Shown: piece after piece, positions 1-4,434 of the stretch
Position numbering within the stretch: the stretch's first letter is position 1
Layout: each line of letters opens with the position of its first letter
From: an uncultured beta proteobacterium
GTDB taxonomy: Bacteria; Pseudomonadota; Gammaproteobacteria; Burkholderiales; Rhodocyclaceae
Length of the DNA stretch: 7,881 nucleotides
Reading direction: 5' to 3'
NCBI GenBank assembly: GCA_903917505.1
Contig: CAIXAY010000549.1
Coordinates: forward strand, 1-7,881
The notes under the pieces: model-generated
What the model saw: the letters and a program-made list of their open reading frames with translations, nothing else
The model's database searches: none
Told to the model about the DNA's origin: nothing
Made by a program: the position numbers and the translations under genes

Positions 1-1086
1 ATATTGCTCGGTCAGTTCCAGCCAGGGATCACCAGCATGGCGCTTTGCCTGCTCCTCCTGCGCCGCTTCGCTAACGGTGTCGTCGGTGATCCACCATGGA
101 TGGCCTTGGCGGTACAATACCACCGCTTCCGCCCATAGCTGATCGCGGTCCCGGCGCAGAGCGTCGATGTCGATCCGTGTGCATGCGATCGACCAGAATC
201 GTCGGCCGCCGGTATCGTCGCGCAGGTAGGTATCAGGATTGCAGGTCGCGGCGAGAATGCCTTGCCGCGGATGCTCGGCAATGCGGCGCGCGTAAGGCGA
301 GCGAAATATATCTCTCGTGCGGCTGATAAATTCCTTGATCCTACCGACATCGGCTTTGGTGATGCCTTGCAGTTCGGAAAATTCCACGATCCAGCGTCCG
401 CCGAGCTGCAGCGCAGCATCCTTGGATCCGATCTCGGCTATCTCGTCGGTAAACCATTCGCGGCTCGCAAGGATTTCGAGCGCGGTTGATTTCATGAGTC
501 CTTGCTTGCCTTCCAGAACAAGCATGTGGTCGGCTTTGCAACCTGGCTCATAGATGCGGGCGATGCCGGATATCATCCACAAAAGGAAAAACGTGCCGGC
601 GATTTCTTGCGTGTCTTCCGGCGCCCCGAAATAGGTCGCGGCTCCGGTCGCGAGTCTCGGCGTGCGATCCCACTTCAGCAAATCGAGATAATCCCGTACC
701 GGGTGAAACGCGTTCTCTCGCGCGATAGCCTGTACCGCCTCGTAAACCAGTCGCGTCGGCACATTGACACCATGAGCCTGCAGCCACGCCGCAAGATAGG
801 TATCGTCAACGTCGGTCCATGGTTGGTCTATCAATTCAGGATCCAACGCCCATGGCGGCGCCGCGCGCATGATCTCACGTTCGGCGAACTCGTTATAGGC
901 GAGCATGCCTTGCATTTCCGGGGCTTTGCGCAGTGCAATCATGACGTTTAGGACGCATGGCTTCGGCGCGGCTTTGTCGGTCAGCAGCATGCCGGCCTGC
1001 CATACCGGCAGCGCGGCGAGGCGCCGCTTCCAGCGCTCGCGCGCTTCGGCTTCGTCAAGGGGTTCGGTCGCGCGTTTGCCGCTCAT
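1..1086 (-). CDS. VapE-type (virulence-associated E) SF3 helicase/ATPase, C-terminus cut off by the window edge
   Basis: Reading leftward from ATG at 1086-1084, the frame stays open for 362 codons to base 1. A lineup typical of the VapE/DUF5906 family is visible. It has a Walker A-like loop at residues 193-201 (GKQGLMKST, with Met where a Gly is usual), a Walker B-like strand at 231-238 (RWIVEFSE), the family motif around 249-268 (IKEFISRTRD then SPYARR), and a sensor/arginine-finger segment at 292-298 (TGGRRFW). Family knowledge: these are AAA+/SF3 ATPases of phages, satellites and islands, often the replication helicase beside or fused to a primase. The first 160 residues show no primase motif that I recognise. 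Its start overlaps the preceding gene's stop as ATGA, so translation is probably coupled. It is the last visible gene of the leftward operon. The family call is confident; the substrate and the C-terminus are unknown. Confidence 0.9.
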   Translation of the reverse strand, partial: MSGKRATEPLDEAEARERWKRRLAALPVWQAGMLLTDKAAPKPCVLNVMIALRKAPEMQGMLAYNEFAEREIMRAAPPWALDPELIDQPWTDVDDTYLAAWLQAHGVNVPTRLVYEAVQAIARENAFHPVRDYLDLLKWDRTPRLATGAATYFGAPEDTQEIAGTFFLLWMISGIARIYEPGCKADHMLVLEGKQGLMKSTALEILASREWFTDEIAEIGSKDAALQLGGRWIVEFSELQGITKADVGRIKEFISRTRDIFRSPYARRIAEHPRQGILAATCNPDTYLRDDTGGRRFWSIACTRIDIDALRRDRDQLWAEAVVLYRQGHPWWITDDTVSEAAQEEQAKRHAGDPWLELTEQY

Positions 1087-1295
1087 CGCCGCACCCGCTT
1101 CCGGCGCGGCTTGAATCCGAAGATCCGACGCAATTCGTCTTCGGACATCCGCCGGATTCGTTCGGCAAGCGCATCAATGGCAGTTAGCCGTTGCGATTTT
1201 GGCGGGGAGTCGGTATTTTCGGTGTGTTGCCTTCCGATGTCTACCGATGCCGCCGCCCGCCGTGTCCCCGGCGGGCGTCGTGCTTTCTGGGTCAT
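1083..1295 (-). CDS. Small basic protein, unrecognised
   Basis: This 70-aa protein has a Pro/Arg/Ala-rich, probably disordered N-terminal half. Its C-terminal half is a likely amphipathic helix (about residues 38-60, AIDALAERIRRMSEDELRRI) that ends in a very basic tail (KPRRKRVRR). No known domain is recognised. The charge suggests nucleic-acid contact, or a small adaptor for the helicase that follows. That is inference only. It is tightly embedded: it starts three bases after the upstream HTH gene ends, and its stop overlaps the VapE start by four bases as ATGA. This packing is the main reason to accept it as real. No other frame here fits the operon spacing as well. Confidence 0.65.
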   Translation of the reverse strand: MTQKARRPPGTRRAAASVDIGRQHTENTDSPPKSQRLTAIDALAERIRRMSEDELRRIFGFKPRRKRVRR

Positions 1296-1298
1296 GGC

Positions 1299-1568
1299 TT
1301 ACGCGAGCGCGTCGCTCCCTTCCTCCTTCGAAGCAATGCGCTTGCGCTTGGTAGATCCATGGGGTCGGCCACGCTGGCGAAACCCAACGGCATCACACCA
1401 CGCATCAAATTCGGCGACCGGATAAAACGCGGTGCGATGTCCCGCGACCACACGCAAGATATATCGCGGGCCGCGGCGCCCCAGCGAATCCAGTGCAGTA
1501 TCCGCGATGCGGTGGCCGCGCTCGCGGGCGCGGGCGACGGCTTCGGGGCGGAGTAAATCTTTGCTCAT
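1299..1568 (-). CDS. Small HTH-like DNA-binding protein (AlpA/excisionase-like, divergent)
   Basis: This is an 89-aa protein. Residues about 7-55 have the layout of a degenerate AlpA/excisionase winged helix. A helical stretch (LRPEAVARARERGHRIADTA) is followed by a Tyr-Ile strand, a basic wing and an acidic-aromatic helix (residues 49-57, YPVAEFDAW). This resembles the usual 'Y..-ED-V-.W' ending of the family. A basic GRPHGSTKRKR tail follows. The role is probably regulation or replication accessory, inferred from the fold guess and from its place just upstream of the VapE gene. No Shine-Dalgarno sequence is evident before the ATG, and the next in-frame stop upstream is only twelve codons away, so the start is well bounded. 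The 92 bp upstream (1569-1660) contain an AT-rich patch near 1603-1625 that could hold an internal promoter, but no clear -35/-10 pair is seen. Confidence 0.7.
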   Translation of the reverse strand: MSKDLLRPEAVARARERGHRIADTALDSLGRRGPRYILRVVAGHRTAFYPVAEFDAWCDAVGFRQRGRPHGSTKRKRIASKEEGSDALA

Positions 1569-1660
1569 GGGGGAAGACTGGCACGCGGATTCGATGCGGC
1601 CCTATAACCAATTTTAATTATTTCCGCCGCCGCCACCACGGCCGGCGCGCGGCACGGCTT

Positions 1661-2239
1661 TCATCGCCGCTCTTCCTCCGGCAAGCTCCCGAAATAAACA
1701 TGCGAAGCCGCTCCGCCGTGCATGCCGTCAGGGAACTCCCGATGAACCACGGAATCTAGCGCCGAGCGCAGGTGCAGCAGCTTGCGCAGCGCCTTGGCCG
1801 TCAGGCGGCGCAGCAGGCATCTTTTGCCGTAGGCATTCGCAATCGCGCCTTCCGCCGTGGCGAGGCATCTCTGCATGCGCTTGAGATCGATGCCGAGTTG
1901 CCAGTGTTCAGACTCCGTCAGCGGAACAAGCTGCCGCTTACTTCTCACAAGCGGAGAAGATTCGCCGGCACGGATTCGGAATAGCTGGCGCTCCCGATCG
2001 AGGCATGGCTTGCCGGCATCGATGAAGAGCCTGAGCGGATGCGGCGAGACGTTTAGTTCAAGGGCTACGTCGTCCAGCAAAATCCAAATCGACCATTCCA
2101 CGCCGCTGGCAAGATCGCAAAACCGCGCGCCGCAGCTCGGTCCCACGATGTTCGGCACCATCCGGATGAGTTGATGAATCGCGGTGAGGTCGGCGTAGAC
2201 GGCCACGAGGAGGGTCTTGTCGGGGGCTTTGCGGGTCAT
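1661..2239 (-). CDS. Hypothetical phage/satellite protein, 192 aa
   Basis: I do not recognise a family. The N-terminal third (residues 8-60) is hydrophobic with several aliphatic stretches (LLVAVYADLTAI, WSIWILLDDVALEL) but has no clear signal peptide or membrane helix. The middle is mixed. The C-terminal third (about 118-170) is helical and basic (RMQRCLATAEGAIANAYGKRC then LLRRLTAKALRKLL). The ATG at 2239 lies nine bases after the upstream zinc-protein stop and is preceded by GAGG with a seven-base spacer, a usable ribosome site. Codon pattern and tight spacing support a real gene. The two Cys in residues 30-45 (SCGARFCDL) are not a convincing metal site. Its position between regulatory genes and the VapE helicase suggests an early-operon accessory role, but no function can be given. 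Confidence 0.7.
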   Translation of the reverse strand: MTRKAPDKTLLVAVYADLTAIHQLIRMVPNIVGPSCGARFCDLASGVEWSIWILLDDVALELNVSPHPLRLFIDAGKPCLDRERQLFRIRAGESSPLVRSKRQLVPLTESEHWQLGIDLKRMQRCLATAEGAIANAYGKRCLLRRLTAKALRKLLHLRSALDSVVHREFPDGMHGGAASHVYFGSLPEEERR

Positions 2240-2248
2240 GGTGCGGCC

Positions 2249-2767
2249 TCAGAACGGCGGCAGATCAGCGCCGTCATGCTCCTGGCCTGCGTCGCGGTTT
2301 TGAGCCATGAAACATTCACGCTCGACTTCCGCAAGCCTTTCCCGTTCCTTGGCTTCCGCAAGACGCTGCCGCCACTCCGCGAAATAAGCATCATCTGTAA
2401 ACACGCGGTTATACGCGGTTTCAGCTTCATCCGAGTAGTCGCCATGGCAGCTCCCTATCCAATAGCTGGCATGCGTGGCTACGTCGGCGCGCTCGCTGAA
2501 ATTGGTGTATTCGGCGAAGCTCGGCACCCGCAAGCGGCCGATCAGTGCGCGTGTGTTGGCAGCGCATCGCTCAAGGCCGGCGGCAAATTTTTCCAACCGT
2601 TCATCGATGTTTCCGGCTTTCAGGCATCGTTCGCAAACGCGCAAGCCATCATGGCTTTCCGCGAGAACTTCGACTTTTTCGGTATGGCCGCCGCAGACAT
2701 CGCACGGCCACCGGGTAAGGACGTTTGTGGTTACGAGTTTGATTTCGATGGGGCTGCTGTCGGTCAT
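2249..2767 (-). CDS. Two-CxxC zinc-knuckle protein with C-terminal coiled-coil, 172 aa
   Basis: The open frame extends to 2890, but the ATG at 2767 is chosen. It has a strong AAGGAG six bases upstream, and the N-terminal extension reads as low-quality, Pro/Arg-rich sequence overlapping the AlpA-like gene. Residues 22-25 (CDVC) and 45-48 (CERC) form a treble-clef or zinc-ribbon-like pair separated by a short beta-like stretch (KVEVLAESHDGLRV), so one zinc ion is probably bound. A Ser/Tyr-rich middle (87-125) is followed by a charged helix at about 130-155 (EWRQRLAEAKERERLAEVER) that could be a coiled coil. Such proteins are common as uncharacterised early phage genes that bind nucleic acid or protein. 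Function is not assignable here. The stop lies nine bases before the next gene. Confidence 0.8.
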   Translation of the reverse strand: MTDSSPIEIKLVTTNVLTRWPCDVCGGHTEKVEVLAESHDGLRVCERCLKAGNIDERLEKFAAGLERCAANTRALIGRLRVPSFAEYTNFSERADVATHASYWIGSCHGDYSDEAETAYNRVFTDDAYFAEWRQRLAEAKERERLAEVERECFMAQNRDAGQEHDGADLPPF

Positions 2768-2819
2768 CGTGGACTCCTTGTGTTGGGTGGCTGGCGATAA
2801 AGAACGGCAAGGCGGGCGG

Positions 2820-3164
2820 TCATGGCGCGGCCATCTCACGGGCGATGCGTTCGCGCCGCCGCAATTCGGCTTCCCACGCTGAATCGTCAATCGGGGTTAA
2901 TGCGGCCTCAGCGCCCTGCGCCGCAATCCACCGCAATATATCGTTCTGCCACCGAAACCGCCGCCGCCCGACCCTCACCAATTTCGGGAAGCTTGGATCC
3001 TTGGCATCGCGGCTGCGCCAAAACATATGGCTGGGGTCGCCGAGGTAGCGCTGGCCCGCGATCTTTTCCGGCAGCAAAACATCGTCAACGCGCGAGGGAG
3101 GCGCGGCCAGGCCATCGCTCGCTTTGACACGGCGAATCGTTTTGGCAGATTCCTTTGTGAGCAC
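2820..3164 (-). CDS. AlpA-like winged-helix DNA-binding protein, 114 aa
   Basis: The frame is open leftward from about 3554, but the upstream 130 codons run through the large inverted repeat and look non-coding. I therefore start at GTG 3164, which has GAAGGA followed by a six-base spacer. Residues 31-83 fit the AlpA/MerR-like winged helix: an LPEKIAG helix, an irregular recognition segment (SHMFWRSRD), then the diagnostic FPKLVRVGRRRFRW wing and the closing helix DILRWIAAQ. AlpA-family proteins are transcription factors or excisionase-like factors of P4-type satellites and prophages. It would be the first gene of the leftward early operon, directly downstream of the palindrome field, so its promoter probably lies in or near that field. 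The C-terminal 25 residues are a charged helix. Family call good; exact start moderately certain. Confidence 0.75.
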   Translation of the reverse strand: MLTKESAKTIRRVKASDGLAAPPSRVDDVLLPEKIAGQRYLGDPSHMFWRSRDAKDPSFPKLVRVGRRRFRWQNDILRWIAAQGAEAALTPIDDSAWEAELRRRERIAREMAAP

Positions 3165-3255
3165 GGCAATTCCTTCCGTAGCGTCCGTTAAGTTGGATAC
3201 GAAACTTGGGGCGGATACTGCGGAAGCGGGTCCGAATCTATCAAGGACAAAAGGG

Positions 3256-3293
3256 AACCTCCCCACATGAGGAGGTTGAGAAGCGGGGAGGTT
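3256..3293. repeat. Hairpin with two competing partners (AACCTCC / GGAGGTT)
   Basis: AACCTCC at 3256-3262 can pair with GGAGGTT at 3271-3277. A longer version, AACCTCCCC (3256-3264), can pair with GGGGAGGTT at 3285-3293. The two pairings exclude each other. On the minus strand, the transcript leading into the AlpA-like gene, the short hairpin is followed by CCCTTTTG. That would be a weak terminator or attenuator. The outer arm touches the start of the large inverted repeat. Confidence 0.6.
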
Positions 3294-3317
3294 GCCAAAC
3301 CAAACGAACCCGTGTCC

Positions 3318-3344
3318 CAGTATGTCCGAAGTCCGGACATACTG
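3318..3344. repeat. Nested hairpin in left arm
   Basis: CAGTATGTCCG (3318-3328) pairs with CGGACATACTG (3334-3344) around a five-base loop AAGTC. The stem is a perfect 11 bp. The corresponding hairpin in the right arm differs only at one base pair (T3325:A3337 here). Confidence 0.9.
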
Positions 3345-3414
3345 CCGGTTGCCACACTCGATGAGCTTGGCATCTCTCGCCAGCGCCTTTCTGAGCGCGA
3401 GCTTGCCGGCGAGT

Positions 3415-3443
3415 AGGTTTCGAGACAAGTTGTCCCGAAACCT
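3415..3443. repeat. Central hairpin within the inverted-repeat spacer
   Basis: AGGTTTCG (3415-3422) pairs with CGAAACCT (3436-3443), and GACAA (3424-3428) pairs with TTGTC (3430-3434). A single A:C mismatch separates the two stems and one base lies at the centre. It sits within six bases of the centre of the large inverted repeat. Confidence 0.85.
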
Positions 3444-3501
3444 CTTGGCGGGATCATATGGCAAGCCATTTTCTCCCAAGCTCATCGAGTGTGGCAACCG
3501 G

Positions 3502-3528
3502 CAGTATGCCCGGACTTCGGGCATACTG
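3502..3528. repeat. Nested hairpin in right arm
   Basis: CAGTATGCCCG (3502-3512) pairs with CGGGCATACTG (3518-3528) around loop GACTT. This is the mirror partner of the hairpin at 3318-3344, with C3509:G3521 replacing the T:A pair. Confidence 0.9.
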
Positions 3529-3617
3529 GGACACGGGTTCGTTTGGTTTGGCAATCTGCCCGCTCTGCTGGCCGGCCTGCCGAAATTGCATCACCAGCAG
3601 CACCCATCAAGCCAGTC

Positions 3618-3657
3618 TCAGTTGCGGATTTATCCGCACCTGCCTTGCGAGCTTGTC
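3618..3657. repeat. 40-bp hairpin module, copy 1
   Basis: An imperfect 24-bp palindrome (3619-3642, arms CAGTTGCGGAT and ATCCGCACCTG, one mismatch) is followed by CCTTGCGAGCTTGTC. It matches copy 2 (3710-3749) at 35 of 40 positions. The palindrome also contains the short perfect stem GCGGAT/ATCCGC. Confidence 0.85.
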
Positions 3658-3685
3658 TAGGCCCGGCATGTCTAGCCGGCCAGAC
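3655..3685. repeat. Bulged hairpin GTCT-GGCC-GGC
   Basis: GTCT[A]GGCC[C]GGC on the left pairs with GCC-GGCC-AGAC on the right around a seven-base loop (ATGTCTA). This gives 11 bp of stem with two single-base bulges on one side. Bulged stems are also a feature of integron attC sites, but no attC core boxes (GTTRRRY/RYYYAAC) are seen, so I do not call it attC. Confidence 0.55.
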
Positions 3686-3709
3686 CCCACAGGGTTTACC
3701 CGCGCCTTT

Positions 3710-3749
3710 TCAGTTGAGGATAAATCCGCAACTGCCTTGCGGGCTTGTC
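3710..3749. repeat. 40-bp hairpin module, copy 2
   Basis: An imperfect 24-bp palindrome (3711-3734, arms CAGTTGAGGAT and ATCCGCAACTG, one mismatch) is followed by CCTTGCGGGCTTGTC. The 17 bases at 3718-3734 are an exact reverse complement of 3619-3635. The palindrome part therefore matches copy 1 better when flipped (22/24) than in direct orientation (20/24), while the flank is in direct orientation. Confidence 0.85.
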
Positions 3750-3804
3750 GTGGCGGCGCAAACATTCCATCACGGAACCTTTCATCTCGCTCACCTGCTG
3801 GTAC

Positions 3805-3822
3805 AGTGGCCAATTGGCCACT
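3805..3822. repeat. Perfect 18-bp palindrome, GCCAATTGGC core (1)
   Basis: AGTGGCCAATTGGCCACT is a perfect dyad. It shares the ten-base core GCCAATTGGC with the palindrome at 3835-3852. The two centres are exactly 30 bp apart, close to three helical turns, so two dimers of one regulator could bind on the same DNA face. Confidence 0.9.
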
Positions 3823-3834
3823 CTGCTTGCAACC

Positions 3835-3852
3835 TTTTGCCAATTGGCAAAA
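3835..3852. repeat. Perfect 18-bp palindrome, GCCAATTGGC core (2)
   Basis: TTTTGCCAATTGGCAAAA is a perfect dyad with the same ten-base core as the palindrome 30 bp to its left but different outer arms. On either strand the stem ends in four T, which also gives it weak terminator character in both directions. Confidence 0.9.
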
Positions 3853-3887
3853 AGTCTCTCAAGGTGATGCGAGCGCTGTTGCCGCCG

Positions 3888-3912
3888 ATCAACTTGACAT
3901 TGTCAACTTGAT
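3888..3912. repeat. 25-bp near-perfect palindrome
   Basis: ATCAA-C-TTGACA (3888-3899), central T, then TGTCAA-C-TTGAT (3901-3912). Pairing is complete except for one C opposite C. It also contains a direct repeat of TCAACTTGA. The right flank reads TAGCCTTGCCGG, resembling the flank of the 40-bp modules. Confidence 0.85.
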
Positions 3913-3935
3913 TAGCCTTGCCGGTCCGTTTTTCA

Positions 3936-3955
3936 GTTGGTGAATTTTCACCAAC
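3936..3955. repeat. 20-bp palindrome with 9-bp arms
   Basis: GTTGGTGAA pairs perfectly with TTCACCAAC around TT. Its context, TTTTTCAGTTG on the left and CAACAGCCTTTCG on the right, parallels TTTTCAGTTG / CAACTGCCTTGCG around copy 2 of the 40-bp module. That suggests a third, more diverged member of the same family. It overlaps the last codons and the stop of the small gene at 3948-4118. Confidence 0.85.
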
Positions 3956-4118
3956 AGCCTTTCGTGCTCGGCTTACGGCCGGAGGCTTCGCGGCGGTCGG
4001 TGGTGGGGCTTATATTAGCCGTTAATATAAGAGTTTTGCGGAGATCGGCGACACAACGGTCGACCATGCCGTCAGAGTGCTGCGCCCATTCTTCGCGTGA
4101 CGGCCAGTTCATGGTCAT
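3948..4118 (-). CDS. Small protein translationally coupled to the excisionase, 56 aa
   Basis: The ATG at 4118-4116 overlaps the excisionase stop as ATGA, a classic coupled start. A second in-frame ATG follows two codons later. The protein begins MTMNWPSREEWAQHSDGM, with acidic-aromatic helical character like a genuine N-terminus, then VDRCVADLRKTLI. The C-terminal 20 residues become Pro/Ser/Lys-rich and less convincing. In the +1 frame, coding-like sequence (KPPAVSRARKAV then SPTEKRTGKANQ) continues to a stop at 3791. The gene might therefore be longer if a +1 shift occurs near the C-run at about 4004-4009. A hairpin (4009-4031) and the palindrome at 3936-3955 lie within it. I do not recognise the family; it may be a small early phage protein. 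The start is well supported, the end less so. Confidence 0.5.
   Translation of the reverse strand: MTMNWPSREEWAQHSDGMVDRCVADLRKTLILTANISPTTDRREASGRKPSTKGCW
4009..4031. repeat. AT-rich hairpin CTTATATTA/TAATATAAG
   Basis: The nine-base arms pair perfectly around a five-base loop (GCCGT). It is strikingly AT-rich in a GC-rich region. It lies inside the small gene on the minus strand and is the last member of the palindrome field. Confidence 0.85.
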
Positions 4119-4324
4119 GGCGCTACCGCGGCGCTGCGGCGCGGCGGCATCTTCGGCGGCTCGGCGATCTTGTTCACCAGCGCGTCGATAGATTCGCCTG
4201 TGATCTTCCGGCAGCGCCCGATCTTGGTCGAGCGCAGATCGCCTTTTGCCAGCAGGCGGTTGATCGTAGAGCGGGAGACTCCTAACTTGCCTCCCGTTTC
4301 CTTGATTGAATAAACCAGTGACAT
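4115..4324 (-). CDS. Excisionase/AlpA-type helix-turn-helix protein, 69 aa
   Basis: An ATG at 4360 is also in frame, but the start at 4324 has GGAGG five bases upstream and gives the normal family N-terminus. Residues 4-50 are a textbook excisionase-family HTH. YSIKETGGKLGVSRSTINRL is followed by LAKGDLRSTKIG and the closing RKITGESIDALV, the usual 'R.tge.id.lv' helix. Family knowledge: such 60-80 aa proteins beside a tyrosine integrase act as recombination directionality factors and often also as repressors or activators. It lies 96 bp downstream of int on the same strand and is followed by a coupled small gene. The C-terminal 15 residues are Pro/Ala/Arg-rich and probably disordered. Whether it directs excision or only regulates transcription cannot be told from sequence. 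Confidence 0.85.
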   Translation of the reverse strand: MSLVYSIKETGGKLGVSRSTINRLLAKGDLRSTKIGRCRKITGESIDALVNKIAEPPKMPPRRSAAVAP

Positions 4325-4398
4325 CGCATCCTCCAGAAACCGCGCGTAGCAGCGCGGCACGTCAGGACGCTATGGGAACCCGCCGAATCCGCTCCAGC

Positions 4399-4434
4399 GA
4401 ATTCGTACCATTATCCGAATTCACGATTTCGTGA
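4399..4434. repeat. Two adjacent small dyads at the 3' end of int
   Basis: GAATTCG (4399-4405) and CGAATTC (4416-4422) form one inverted repeat. TCACGA-TT-TCGTGA (4421-4434) forms a second that covers the last codons and the stop of int. No T-run follows on the minus strand, so this is not a standard terminator. It could affect how much int message reads into the excisionase gene. Confidence 0.5.

Larger units (their letters stand above)
3292..3554. repeat. 263-bp inverted repeat with 79-bp arms
   Basis: The left arm (3292-3370) and right arm (3476-3554) are reverse complements over 79 bp with only two differences. The 105-bp spacer (3371-3475) carries its own hairpin close to the centre. 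Beyond the outer ends the pairing continues imperfectly (AGCGGG-AG on the left against CT-CCCGCT on the right). No target-site duplication is seen at either end. The whole could form a cruciform, or fold as one long hairpin in RNA or single-stranded DNA. It could also be a MITE-like element or an inverted duplication of a gene fragment. Confidence 0.92.
3165..3947. other. Gene-poor palindrome field between early operon and int/xis
   Basis: These roughly 780 bp contain no open frame that looks like a normal gene. Open frames exist on both strands, but they mirror each other across inverted repeats and lack ribosome sites. Instead there is a succession of hairpin-forming palindromes, centred near 3267, 3331, 3429, 3515, 3583, 3630, 3670, 3722, 3814, 3844, 3900 and 3945, with one more at 4020 inside the small gene that follows. 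The palindrome sequences differ from each other, yet several share a flank of the form GCCTTGCGxGC on their right side. The field could contain a replication origin for the VapE system, a folded RNA leader, or inserted palindromic elements. The sequence alone does not decide between these. Confidence 0.7.

Noticed and set aside
1617..1664. 15-codon frame MKAVPRAGRGGGGNN coupled to the 192-aa gene by ATGA
   Set aside because: Too short and Gly-rich to support as a gene; the ATGA overlap may be chance.
2768..2890. Earlier start (2890) for the zinc-knuckle protein
   Set aside because: It overlaps the AlpA-like gene by 71 bp and adds a Pro/Arg/Cys-rich segment without structure. The ATG at 2767 has AAGGAG at ideal distance.
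3165..3554. N-terminal extension of the AlpA-like gene up to 3554
   Set aside because: It would begin with TTG inside the right arm of the inverted repeat, has no ribosome site and reads as low-quality sequence. The GTG at 3164 has a good ribosome site just ahead of the recognised domain.
3655..3685. Integron attC site
   Set aside because: The bulged stem is suggestive, but the required GTTRRRY and RYYYAAC core boxes are not present and no integron integrase is seen.
3458..3943. Plus-strand frames of 140-161 codons across the palindrome field
   Set aside because: Open in several frames on both strands at once, rich in Ser/Pro/Ala/Arg, no ribosome sites; best explained by base composition and mirrored repeats.
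3256..4031. CRISPR array
   Set aside because: The repeats are not identical, spacing is irregular (about 30 to 100 bp) and no cas gene is nearby.
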